Source: Chitinophagales bacterium
GTDB taxonomy: Bacteria; Bacteroidota; Bacteroidia; Chitinophagales; Chitinophagaceae
Length of the DNA: 64,000 nt
Reading direction: 5' to 3'
NCBI GenBank assembly: GCA_015655015.1
Contig: JAATFV010000009.1
Span: 1-64,000, forward strand
Made by a program: the position numbers and the translations under genes. Shown here piece after piece: positions 15,758 through 23,745 of the stretch (position 1 is the first letter of the stretch; each line of letters opens with the position of its first letter). A model generated the notes under the pieces. The model was not told the DNA's origin. It ran no database searches and saw nothing but the letters and a program-made list of their open reading frames with translations.

Positions 15758-16999
15758 TTAGCAGTAACAGATACCTTCTTCGGCTTCTTCTTCCGTTACG
15801 ATGCCCTCCATGATGATCCCTTCCATGACCGGGATAGCAGTTTCATATTCGTTCCCTGCGGGAACCTTCTTTTTCTTAACGACGATAGAGCTGATGCCCA
15901 GGGCGGCAACGAACAAGGTGATACTCATCCAGGGGAGATGCTGTATCCCGTAATGGGTGATGACAAATCCTCCCAACAAGGTGCCTGCCGTCACTCCGGC
16001 ATTACCGAAGGATACCATGAGGCTGGCTGCCAGTTCCGGCGCTTCGGGCGCTTCCGAAGTGGAGCGGGTCTGTCCGATCAGGAAGCCTGCGGTGTGTACA
16101 AATCCCCATAGGCTGATAATGCCAGCCATGATGAAAAAAGAGCCGCCGAAGGTGAAGGCGAGTATATGTATGACGACCAGGGAAAAGAGGAAGACTCTCA
16201 GGGTGAGCATGGCATTGCGGCTCAGGGCGATGCCTGCCAGCCAGTTCCCGAATATGCCTGCGGCGCCGAATAAAAGCAGCATGATGCTTACCTGTACGCC
16301 ATTCATGTGTGTGATCTTGTCCAGGTAGGACGCCAGGTAGCCATAACTGGCGAACATGCCTGCGATCATGATCAGGGTGGCCACCAGGTTGACCCACAGC
16401 TGGCCGTTCCGGAATATTTTCAGCTGCGTTTTGTAGGAGGTAGTCTCATCGGCGGGCATAGAGGGTACAAAGAACACCAGTCCCAGGAATGCTGCGAGGT
16501 TGATAAGACCTGAGAGGAGGAAGGATGCCTGCCAGTTGAACAATTCGGCCATATAGGTAGTAATGGGGACGCCGAGCACGGTGGCTACGCTCAGCCCGCC
16601 GAGTACGACGGACACTGCTTTGGGCGCCTGCGAAGGCTCTACCTGTTTGGCTGCGGCTACCGTCGCTACCGCCCAGAATACGGGATGCAGGAAGGCGGGT
16701 AAGATCCGGGCGATCATCAGGACCGTGAAGCTGGGGGCGATGGCTGAAAGAATGTTGGAGAGGATAAAGACGAACAGGACCAGGCTCATCATTATCTTAC
16801 GATTGATCTTAGCTGTCAGCAGCACGGTAAAGGGGCCGGTGAGCGCGATAGTAAGGGCGAATCCGCTTAACAGCCAGCCTGCCGTGTCGATAGAAATATT
16901 AAATTGTTTGGCTATAGCCGGCAGGATGCCGATAACGCCAAATTCGGTAGTGATGATGCCAAAGGCGCCCAGCGCCATGATATAGATAGACTTCTTCAT
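15758..16999 (-). CDS. MFS transporter, AraJ/purine-efflux type
   Basis: This is a 413-residue inner-membrane transporter from ATG at 16999, with about twelve hydrophobic helices. FGVIGILPAIAKQFNISIDTAG and SGFALTIALTGPFTVLLTAK are typical first and second helices of the DHA1-type sugar-efflux/purine-efflux (AraJ/PbuE) branch. IARILPAFLHPVFWAVATV fits helix four. The family exports small molecules such as nucleosides, sugars or drugs with proton exchange. A short Met/Glu-rich tail ends in CYC. A perfect 10-bp palindrome 88 bp upstream (17087-17112) is a probable operator, so drug- or metabolite-inducible expression is likely; no regulator gene is adjacent. Confidence 0.88.
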   Translation of the reverse strand: MKKSIYIMALGAFGIITTEFGVIGILPAIAKQFNISIDTAGWLLSGFALTIALTGPFTVLLTAKINRKIMMSLVLFVFILSNILSAIAPSFTVLMIARILPAFLHPVFWAVATVAAAKQVEPSQAPKAVSVVLGGLSVATVLGVPITTYMAELFNWQASFLLSGLINLAAFLGLVFFVPSMPADETTSYKTQLKIFRNGQLWVNLVATLIMIAGMFASYGYLASYLDKITHMNGVQVSIMLLLFGAAGIFGNWLAGIALSRNAMLTLRVFLFSLVVIHILAFTFGGSFFIMAGIISLWGFVHTAGFLIGQTRSTSEAPEAPELAASLMVSFGNAGVTAGTLLGGFVITHYGIQHLPWMSITLFVAALGISSIVVKKKKVPAGNEYETAIPVMEGIIMEGIVTEEEAEEGICYC

Positions 17000-17086
17000 G
17001 AGAATGATTTCGATGGTTAAAAATGTATTGGATGAACGGGAATTTCGGATGGCAAGGAGATCGTGTATGGAGCGCAAATATAAATC

Positions 17087-17112
17087 TATTTATTGAAATG
17101 TATCAATAAATA
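17087..17112. promoter_or_regulatory. Palindromic operator before the MFS gene
   Basis: TATTTATTGA, 6-bp spacer, TCAATAAATA: a perfect inverted repeat. It lies 88 bp before the MFS start and about 250 bp before the divergent phosphodiesterase gene. The shape fits a dimeric repressor of TetR or MarR type. The rest of 17000-17325 shows no other structure I can support. Confidence 0.55.
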
Positions 17113-17325
17113 TTGCAGGCACTGACGCCCTGGGGGACCGTTTGATTGTCAGGGATGGGCGCTGGCCGGTTGCCGACGGGATCACCGGAGGCCGGGTGCG
17201 CGATAAATGCGGGATCGGGAAAGGGGAGATCCGAAAAAGGGTTTGAACTTTCCGTTAAATTTCGGGGGAGGCATCGTCCGGCAAACCGATTTCACGTTAT
17301 TTGCAGCCTCTTACTTATAGAAAGC

Positions 17326-17359
17326 TCAGAAAATAAGATAATTCAGAAAATAAGATAAT
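17326..17359 (+). repeat. 17-bp perfect tandem repeat at the translation start
   Basis: TCAGAAAATAAGATAAT occurs at 17326-17342 and again at 17343-17359, ending one base before the ATG at 17361. It duplicates the ribosome-binding region of the phosphodiesterase gene. Confidence 0.9.
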
Positions 17360-17360
17360 T

Positions 17361-18677
17361 ATGAAGAAGATTTTTATAGCTGCTGTATTGGTGGCCGGTA
17401 TGTTGGCCGGTATGCTGACCAGCCGGGCGCAGACGGTGAAACATGTTGTGGTGGTAACGGTAGATGGCTTTCGCCCGGATTTTTATCTGGACTCTTCGTG
17501 GCATGCCGTCCATATCCGGGAGCTGATGGCCGGGGGAGCTTATGCGAAAGGTGTGAACAGCGTTTTCCCTTCGATGACCTATCCTTCGCATACCACTATT
17601 GTAACGGGCGTGCAGCCGGCCAGGCATGGTATTTATTATAATAGTATGTTCGAGCCCAATGGGCCGACCGGAAAAATGTATTGGAATGACAGCTCCATTA
17701 AGGTTCCCACCCTCTGGGGGGCTGCGCAGCAAAAGAACATGAAGGTAGCCTCTCTGTTCTGGCCCGTCTCGGCCGATGCGCCTGTGTCGTATAATATCCC
17801 GGATATCGGCAGCATGGGCGAGGAAGTGAGGGAGAAGTATTCGAAGCCGGCCGGTTTTGTCGATGAGGTGAAAAAGAATGTTTTTAACGGCGCGGCGGCC
17901 ATTGAATATGGAAAGGACGTGAATGTCGCCCGGATAGCCGCCTACGTGATCAAAAAAGACTCCCCCAACCTGATGACGATCCATCTGTTCTCCGTCGATC
18001 ATTTTGAGCATCAGCAGGGCCGGGATGGGGACCTGGTGCGGTCTGCGGTAGCCAATGCGGACAGTGCCGTCGGCATTATCGAAGAGGCATTGAAGCAGGC
18101 GGGTATCTGGGAGGAGACCGTAATGATCGTCACGGGCGACCATGGATTCCTGGATGTGAAAAGAACGGTCAATCCCAATGTCTGGCTGATGCAGGCGGGA
18201 CTGATCACCGATGTTAAAAAAGATGACTGGAAAGCTCAGTTCTTTTCCGTGGGCGGATCCAGCTACCTGTACCTGAAAGACAGGAAGGATAAGGCCACCC
18301 TTGCGAAGGTGCGCCAGCTGCTGAATGACCAGCCGGACAGTGTAAAACAGCTGTTCCGGTTCATCTCCCGGAAGGAGCTGGATGGCATTGGGGGCAACCC
18401 GGAAGTGGAATTTGCTTTGAGCGGGCTTAACGGCGCCTCTTTGGGAAATGCGATGACCGGCGTAGCCGTAGGTTTGGGACATGGGGGAACGCATGGTTAC
18501 TTCCCGGACTTTTTCGAGATCCGGACAGGATTTGTGGCCTATGGTCCCGGCATCCGCCAAGGCGGTGTGATCGCTGAAATGAACGAAAGGGATATGGCGC
18601 CGGCGATCGCCCGTTTACTGGGCCTGCCTTTTCCATCGGCCGTTGGGAAGATCCCTGCCGGGCTTTTGGCCAGGTAG
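17361..18677 (+). CDS. Periplasmic alkaline-phosphatase-fold phosphodiesterase (NPP-like)
   Basis: This 438-residue protein has a signal peptide (MKKIFIAAVLVAGMLAGMLTSRAQ). It has the nucleotide pyrophosphatase/phosphodiesterase layout: metal Asp in VTVDGFRPDF (D35), nucleophile Thr in SMTYPSHTTIVTG (T73), metal residues in FSVDHFEHQQG and TGDHGFLD, and the last His in LGHGGTHGYFPDF. The pattern suits hydrolysis of phosphodiester or pyrophosphate bonds in the periplasm, giving phosphate or nucleosides; the precise substrate is not readable. It is followed after 66 bp by the cytochrome gene. The leader carries a 17-bp tandem duplication that may alter its translation. Confidence 0.88.
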   Translation: MKKIFIAAVLVAGMLAGMLTSRAQTVKHVVVVTVDGFRPDFYLDSSWHAVHIRELMAGGAYAKGVNSVFPSMTYPSHTTIVTGVQPARHGIYYNSMFEPNGPTGKMYWNDSSIKVPTLWGAAQQKNMKVASLFWPVSADAPVSYNIPDIGSMGEEVREKYSKPAGFVDEVKKNVFNGAAAIEYGKDVNVARIAAYVIKKDSPNLMTIHLFSVDHFEHQQGRDGDLVRSAVANADSAVGIIEEALKQAGIWEETVMIVTGDHGFLDVKRTVNPNVWLMQAGLITDVKKDDWKAQFFSVGGSSYLYLKDRKDKATLAKVRQLLNDQPDSVKQLFRFISRKELDGIGGNPEVEFALSGLNGASLGNAMTGVAVGLGHGGTHGYFPDFFEIRTGFVAYGPGIRQGGVIAEMNERDMAPAIARLLGLPFPSAVGKIPAGLLAR

Positions 18678-18743
18678 GGATAAGCAATAATAATATATAT
18701 TTGAAGCAACATCCTTTTTTGAACCTATAAATGTTGCTGATCA

Positions 18744-19721
18744 ATGAAAATAGCTGTCCGTGTGATCCTGGTAATTTTGTTAGTGGTCGTTGTGCTGGCC
18801 GGAGGACTGATCCTCTATGTAAAAGCAGCGCTTCCGCATGTAGGCGCTCCGCAGGATCTTTCTGTCCAGGGCACGCCCGGGCGTATAAGCCGTGGGGATT
18901 ACCTGGCCAATCACGTGGCTGCCTGTATGGACTGTCATAGCCAAAGGGACTGGAGCATCTATGCGGGCCCATCGAAACCGGCGACCTTCGGCGGCGGCGG
19001 TGAAAAATTCGGAAAAGAGATAGGGTTTCCCGGTACGCTTTATTCCTCCAATATCACTCCTTATGCGCTGGGCAGCTGGACGGACGGTGAATTGTACCGG
19101 GCGATCACGACCGGGGAGAATAAGGATGGGAAGGCCTTATTTCCCTTAATGGCGTATCATGCCTATGGCAGGATGGACCCGGAAGATATCATGAGCATCA
19201 TTGCTTATGTCCGGACATTACCCGCGGTGAAAAATGATATACCGGTCCGGGAGCTGGATTTTCCGTTGAACCTTCTTGTGAATACCTTTCCGTCCAAATC
19301 TGTTCCGGAGAAGAAACCGGATTCAAATAATATTATGGCTTATGGGCGTTATCTCACTACGATGGCCGATTGTGTGGAATGCCATAGTAAGGTAAACAAG
19401 GGGAGGCGGGTGGAAGGCTCCGAATATGGCGGGGGACGGACCTTTGACTTTCCGAATGGAACGGTGGTCACTTCCGCCAATATTACCCCCGATAAAGAAA
19501 CCGGCATCGGCAACATGGACCGGACCCTGTTCATCCGGAAATTCAGGCAATATGCGGATAGCAGCTATCAACCTAAGCGGGTGGGGCCGGATAATTTTAA
19601 TACCCCCATGCCCTGGATCGCCTATTCCAAAATGCAGGAAAAAGATCTCGCCGCAATTTATGCGTATCTGCAGACGTTGAAGCCCATCCATAATGTAGTG
19701 AAGACGTTTGCGAGGAAGTGA
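18744..19721 (+). CDS. Membrane-anchored di-haem cytochrome c
   Basis: This is a 325-residue protein. One N-terminal hydrophobic helix (VRVILVILLVVVVLAGGLIL) anchors or exports it. Two haem c sites are present, CMDCH near residue 59 and CVECH near residue 212, each followed by a domain with SSNITPYALG/SANITPDKET and a later Met (MAYHAYGRM and MPWIAYSKM) that could be the distal ligand. Both halves share YGRYLTT/GDYLANH-like starts, so the protein is an internal duplication. It would carry electrons on the outer face of the inner membrane, for example for a dehydrogenase; no partner is adjacent. Confidence 0.88.
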   Translation: MKIAVRVILVILLVVVVLAGGLILYVKAALPHVGAPQDLSVQGTPGRISRGDYLANHVAACMDCHSQRDWSIYAGPSKPATFGGGGEKFGKEIGFPGTLYSSNITPYALGSWTDGELYRAITTGENKDGKALFPLMAYHAYGRMDPEDIMSIIAYVRTLPAVKNDIPVRELDFPLNLLVNTFPSKSVPEKKPDSNNIMAYGRYLTTMADCVECHSKVNKGRRVEGSEYGGGRTFDFPNGTVVTSANITPDKETGIGNMDRTLFIRKFRQYADSSYQPKRVGPDNFNTPMPWIAYSKMQEKDLAAIYAYLQTLKPIHNVVKTFARK

Positions 19722-19736
19722 GCGGGGACTTTATTA

Positions 19737-19934
19737 TCAGGCTGTTAATACTATAGAAGCTAGCTCCATTTCAGCCTCTATCCCTTTTACCTTAATTTCT
19801 AACTCACCTTCGGACATTTTCTTATTTAAGGAAGTGATCAAGTCGAAGTTTTGCTCAGGGGTAAGTACAGTAATCTTTCCTTCCTGTTCAAGGCGTTCCC
19901 GTACCATCTGATATGAATTCTTATATTTTGTCAT
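19737..19934 (-). CDS. 65-residue protein of the peptidase-MBL island
   Basis: This small, charged, mostly helical protein starts MTKYKNSYQMVRERLEQEGK and ends with a hydrophobic run ELASIVLTA. Cysteine is absent and there is no signal peptide. The start lies 17 bp after the stop of the cysteine peptidase, so the two are probably cotranscribed. Its base composition is AT-rich like the rest of the island. Possible roles are substrate, inhibitor or adaptor of the peptidase. No family is recognised. Confidence 0.6.
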   Translation of the reverse strand: MTKYKNSYQMVRERLEQEGKITVLTPEQNFDLITSLNKKMSEGELEIKVKGIEAEMELASIVLTA

Positions 19935-19951
19935 ATAGAGAAGCCTTAAAG

Positions 19952-21451
19952 TTAATGTAAATTACTTTTGTAAGCCTCTAAATTTGAGGCAAAATTATGA
20001 ATAAATTCTAATTTTCCGTCTAAATACGTAAAAAGATCTGTTTTAAAGCCTCCAAAAAAAACAGGAATATCTGTTAGATAGGTCTTGTCGGAATAGTCAA
20101 CGGGTTCCGTTGCATCCTGGATAAGTAAGCCGGAGATTCTATTGTGTATAAAATCTTCTGTGGTACTAATTTCTGCAACCCAAATAAATCGGGGCATTCC
20201 GATTGCTAAAATACTTTCCTTTACTGTAATATCTAAATCGGGGCTTAATGCTATGTACTCCTTGTAAGACCGGCTCGAAGCAAGAAAAATCTTGAGGATC
20301 TTAGCTTCATCATTTTTGTAAAAGAAATCGATTTCTTTTAGAACCGTCAAAAAATTTCTTCTTGCTTTTATGGGATCAAGGTATATTTTGCGATATAATG
20401 GGACTATAATGTGGGTTAATTGACAATCGTGCCATCTCTGATCTTTATAATACAGACATGGGTATTCTAAGGATGCTATTTGGTATGGAGGATAATTGTC
20501 ATCTATAAATACGTATTTTCTTTGGATCTTATTATAATCGGCTATTTTAAGATCGCCTTCACCATCCTCAAAGCGAAGTTCTCCTGCAATCTTTTCCCTA
20601 TTATCAGTTTCTCTACCTATAATGTTTATAGCATGTGTATAATACTGATTTTTCAGGACGCCAATAATGGGTATTCCAGATTCAATAAATGTACTCAATA
20701 CCGTATGGAATTCGTTTGAATGTTTTGCTTTGGAATAAATCATTGCTCCAAACCCTAATTCCCTTACGGCGTAGGTCATTTGTTCGGCAGTCAGGCCCTC
20801 TGAAGGGACCTGCCGTTTGTAGGAATATTGCTGAAGTATCTTGTTAATTTGAGAAGGGAGAATAGGGCCATAATCGACGTATTTGTTTCCAAAGTATTCA
20901 AATAATGACCATATCGTTGTTTCTGCACAAACAATTGCCTGGCTATCCTGAGATGCATGTGGGAAAGCCCGGACTTTCATTTTTATATTATTCACGGTAG
21001 CTGCTATAGGCGATGTGCAACATAGAAAATCGTTATTTCTTAATGCTTTGGGCGCAATAGCAGATCTCCCTATGATTTTCGGAAAAGTAGGCCTAATAAT
21101 AATAAATCCGGCATAACTGTCTCTCAGATCTGCTATATCGCCTTCGCCCCGAAACCTTTCAAGATCTGTCTCTTTAAGAAAAAAGGAAAGACGAATAGTA
21201 TCTCTATCATAGTTTTTTGATTTGGACGCATAATAATGATAATAAGTATCTCTATACATCTTATCTACATATGGGAATTCAATGATAGACCAAAGATCTT
21301 CTTTTAAATTATTTAAATGAGGTATGAAATGTTTTTCGATTATCGTTTGACAATATTTATCTTCAAACTTGTATTTATGCTTAAATACTTCAATCAAAAA
21401 TAAAGGTAGTTCAGATATAGGAAGGCTATAAAATGCTATACGGCTTGCCAT
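19952..21451 (-). CDS. Papain/C39-like cysteine peptidase domain protein
   Basis: This is a 499-residue protein from ATG at 21451; an in-frame TTG eight codons earlier is possible. A C39-like core lies near residues 165-330: catalytic Cys in VCAETTIWSLFEYFG (C175), helix GLTAEQMTYAVRELGFGAM, SGIPIIGVL, His in YTHAINIIGRE (H273), and YVFIDDNYPPYQI supplying the acid (D317/D318). Flanks of about 160 residues on each side are unassigned. No signal peptide and no membrane helix, unlike C39 bacteriocin exporters. Base composition is AT-rich: one hand-counted line (20341-20400) has 19 G/C of 60. It is divergent from an MBL gene with only 39 bp between starts. Confidence 0.65.
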   Translation of the reverse strand: MASRIAFYSLPISELPLFLIEVFKHKYKFEDKYCQTIIEKHFIPHLNNLKEDLWSIIEFPYVDKMYRDTYYHYYASKSKNYDRDTIRLSFFLKETDLERFRGEGDIADLRDSYAGFIIIRPTFPKIIGRSAIAPKALRNNDFLCCTSPIAATVNNIKMKVRAFPHASQDSQAIVCAETTIWSLFEYFGNKYVDYGPILPSQINKILQQYSYKRQVPSEGLTAEQMTYAVRELGFGAMIYSKAKHSNEFHTVLSTFIESGIPIIGVLKNQYYTHAINIIGRETDNREKIAGELRFEDGEGDLKIADYNKIQRKYVFIDDNYPPYQIASLEYPCLYYKDQRWHDCQLTHIIVPLYRKIYLDPIKARRNFLTVLKEIDFFYKNDEAKILKIFLASSRSYKEYIALSPDLDITVKESILAIGMPRFIWVAEISTTEDFIHNRISGLLIQDATEPVDYSDKTYLTDIPVFFGGFKTDLFTYLDGKLEFIHNFASNLEAYKSNLH

Positions 21452-21490
21452 CGGTTTTACTGTTAGGAGTGGCAAATTTATTAAATAACA

Positions 21491-22498
21491 ATGAAAATCA
21501 GGATCTTAATTATCGATGTTAAAGACGCAGATGCTATAGCTATTAGCCTGGAGAAAGAAGATGACAACCTTGTAATCCTCTTAGATGGAGGACGTGAAAA
21601 GGATGCTGCATCTGTTCTGATAAAATTAGGGGCCTTCATGGAAAGCGTCGGGAAAAAAACTCCGGATTTAATAGTTGGAAGCCACTATGATAATGACCAT
21701 ATTGGCGGGCTACTGCCAATTATAGAGCATTATGGACGAGATCTGAAGAAAATTTGGATGTTTAACACGACTAATCTTGAGAAATTGGATTGGTCAATAA
21801 AAAAAGATTTGAAAGAGCATGAAGGTATTCTGCCCCTGGAAGAGGATGATGTAATAGGAAATCAATATAAAGATCGTTATAAGGAACAAGAAGAAATGCT
21901 CATTCAGAGTATAGAAAAAGAGCAGCAAATTCTTCAGCTTATCAAAAAATTAGACATGGTATGTGAAGAACCCATTGCCGGGAAGTGCCAAGTTCCTGGA
22001 TGGCCAGAGATTTCCATCTTAGGGCCAACTCAAAAATACTATGACGAATTATTTCCCCAGCATTTAGATATCGATACCTGTATTAAAGACTCTTTGGCAG
22101 AAGAAGGAGAAATAGCCGGGAATATTGATGATCTTTGTAAGGTAATATCGAAAACAAGATCACCTATTACACCTGTTAATTTAAATAGTTGTATTTTTAA
22201 AATAACGATTGGATCGCATCATTTTTTATTTCCGGCAGACGCCGGAATAGATTCTTTTTATAATATACCTGGATATAAAGATCAATTGAGTAATATTTTC
22301 TGGTTAAAGATGCCTCATCACGGCAGCGCTAACAACATTAATTATGATCTGATTGAGTTAATGAACCCGAAAAAAGTAGCGATATCTGGCAATAACTATC
22401 TTTCCCAAAATTTATTAGCTTGTCTGAGGGGTAAGGAAATAGAGGTCAAAACTACGCAGGAATCAGGGGATTTGTTATATGAATTCTCATTTATATAG
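21491..22498 (+). CDS. ComEC-like MBL-fold hydrolase of the AT-rich island
   Basis: This is a 335-residue cytoplasmic protein. The metal motif is SHYDNDHIGG (H65, D67, D69, H70), the HxDxDH variant usual in ComEC-type MBL domains. A helical charged insert (KDRYKEQEEMLIQSIEKEQQ) follows, then LFPADAGIDSF and the final MPHHGSANN (H276, H277), again the ComEC ending. There is no signal or membrane segment, so it is a stand-alone domain and not a DNA-uptake channel. The AT-rich composition (18 G/C of 60 at 21841-21900) matches the divergent cysteine peptidase. It could hydrolyse nucleic acid or a nucleotide signal; the target is unknown. Confidence 0.8.
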   Translation: MKIRILIIDVKDADAIAISLEKEDDNLVILLDGGREKDAASVLIKLGAFMESVGKKTPDLIVGSHYDNDHIGGLLPIIEHYGRDLKKIWMFNTTNLEKLDWSIKKDLKEHEGILPLEEDDVIGNQYKDRYKEQEEMLIQSIEKEQQILQLIKKLDMVCEEPIAGKCQVPGWPEISILGPTQKYYDELFPQHLDIDTCIKDSLAEEGEIAGNIDDLCKVISKTRSPITPVNLNSCIFKITIGSHHFLFPADAGIDSFYNIPGYKDQLSNIFWLKMPHHGSANNINYDLIELMNPKKVAISGNNYLSQNLLACLRGKEIEVKTTQESGDLLYEFSFI

Positions 22499-22554
22499 AA
22501 ATTTCGCCTTGTAAATTTTTGTAGTATAACCTTGCCAATCCAGCGGTTTAAAAT

Positions 22555-22590
22555 AAAAAAGGGCCAGGATAGAAATCCAGCCCCGTTTTT
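22555..22590. terminator. Possible bidirectional terminator after the MBL gene
   Basis: An A-run, then GGGC-ca-GGAT, loop AGAA, ATCC-a-GCCC, then five T. It lies about 60 bp after the MBL stop. The internal mismatch weakens the stem. Confidence 0.45.
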
Positions 22591-22828
22591 AAATCCAATA
22601 TCCTATGAAAAACCGAATAGGATATTACAAGCCGCGTGCCGGGAAGATTATTTCGGAATTGTGTGGATAAAACTTTTTTATCCTACTGATTGTCATGCTA
22701 TTAGAATGTTTGCATGTTCGGGATTTTTTTCCCCTCTTTCCCCTTCCTCTTATTTTAATCCCAGGGTTGGACAGAATTTTCCCAATGCAGGAATTAGATT
22801 GTATACATTTAATTAAAATTGACTGCTA
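22591..22828. other. Non-coding AT-rich stretch, possibly a decayed gene start
   Basis: It holds a perfect 10-bp inverted repeat with a 10-base loop (22597-22606 and 22617-22626, AATATCCTAT and its complement). ATGAAAAACC begins inside the first arm. The frames after it are broken. The arrangement of hairpin, T-run and ATG-AAA-AAC recalls leader regions of Bacteroidota receptor genes, so this may be a remnant of one; evidence is weak. Confidence 0.3.
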
Positions 22829-23669
22829 TTGAACAATAAGCTGGGCTTATGGACGGCCACTTCCCTGGTGATCGGTAATATGGTGGGGGCGCCCTGTTCA
22901 TTGCCAAAGTTTTCAGTAATGCCAGTAAATTATTGCCGCATGCATCGTGGGGATCTTTTTTATACGGCGGGATTATTATATTCCTTTTAACCGGAGCGGC
23001 GGCTCCGTTATCGGAGCTATCGGGACCAGCGCTTCCCTGACCCTTTTCGCCTTCGTGGGAATTGAATGCGCTACGATACCGGCAGGCAGCATCGCCGAGC
23101 CGGAGAAGACGATTCCCCGGGCCACCATGCTGGGTACGATCATTACCTTACTGATCTGCATATTGGGAGCGGTGAGCGTGATGGGCCTCCTTTCTTCCCG
23201 GGACCTGGAGCATTCCGTTACCCCTTTTGCCGATGCAGCAGCGAGGATCTGGGGTGATCATGCCCGTTACTGGGTCTCGGCGGGAGTTGCCATCGCGGCT
23301 TTCGGCGCTCTGAACGGATGGATATTGATACAGGGGCAGATCCCGTTTGCTATTGCGAAGGATAAATTATTTCCTGCCATCTTCGCCAAAGAAAATAAAA
23401 GGGGTGTTCCTTCCCTGCCGATCATACTTGCAAGTGTCCTGGCCTCCGTTATCATGGTCATGAATTTCACCAGGGGGCTGGTGGAGCAGTTCAAATTCAT
23501 GATATTGCTGTCAAGGGACGGGCGCGAGTGCTCATACCTGCTTCGCTGGCCTTTGTATTTTCTCTGCTGGCCGGAACTCCATTCTATGTCTGGAATAGCT
23601 GGAAAAGAAGACGGGCTGAGGTGGAAAAGATTCGCTTGTGTTCTACGAATTTTTATGTATATTAGATAG
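22829..23669 (+). pseudogene. Amino-acid permease (APC family), decayed
   Basis: Fragments of an APC-superfamily permease of the arginine/agmatine-antiporter type appear in order but in different frames: NNKLGLWTATSLVIGNMVG from 22832, then, one frame over, LFIAKVFSNASKLLPHAS, then ASLTLFAFVGIECATIPAG with EPEKTIPRATMLGTIITLL and LNGWILIQGQIPFAIAKDKL. The C-terminal third shifts again near 23510 and ends in non-homologous residues. The first glycine loop and several helices are missing, so no working transporter is made. It directly follows the AT-rich island; the import event may have broken it, or it may have been decaying earlier. Confidence 0.8.
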
Positions 23670-23745
23670 ACTAATCTCTATATCCTCCCCGGACAGATTT
23701 TACCTTATGGATCCACGCAGCAGGTAGTAGAAAAGACCCTAATTT

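Noticed and set aside
17343..18560. Long reverse frame of 405 codons
   Set aside because: Antisense to the phosphodiesterase gene, which has its complete motif set; the reverse product looks like random translation.
22532..22816. 94-codon forward frame between MBL gene and permease remnant
   Set aside because: It runs through the terminator hairpin and an inverted repeat and has no recognisable domain. At most it holds fragments of a decayed gene start.
19722..22830. Attachment sites or target-site duplications at the edges of the AT-rich island
   Set aside because: I compared the edges by eye and found no convincing direct repeats, and no integrase or transposase is present. Import is inferred from composition only.
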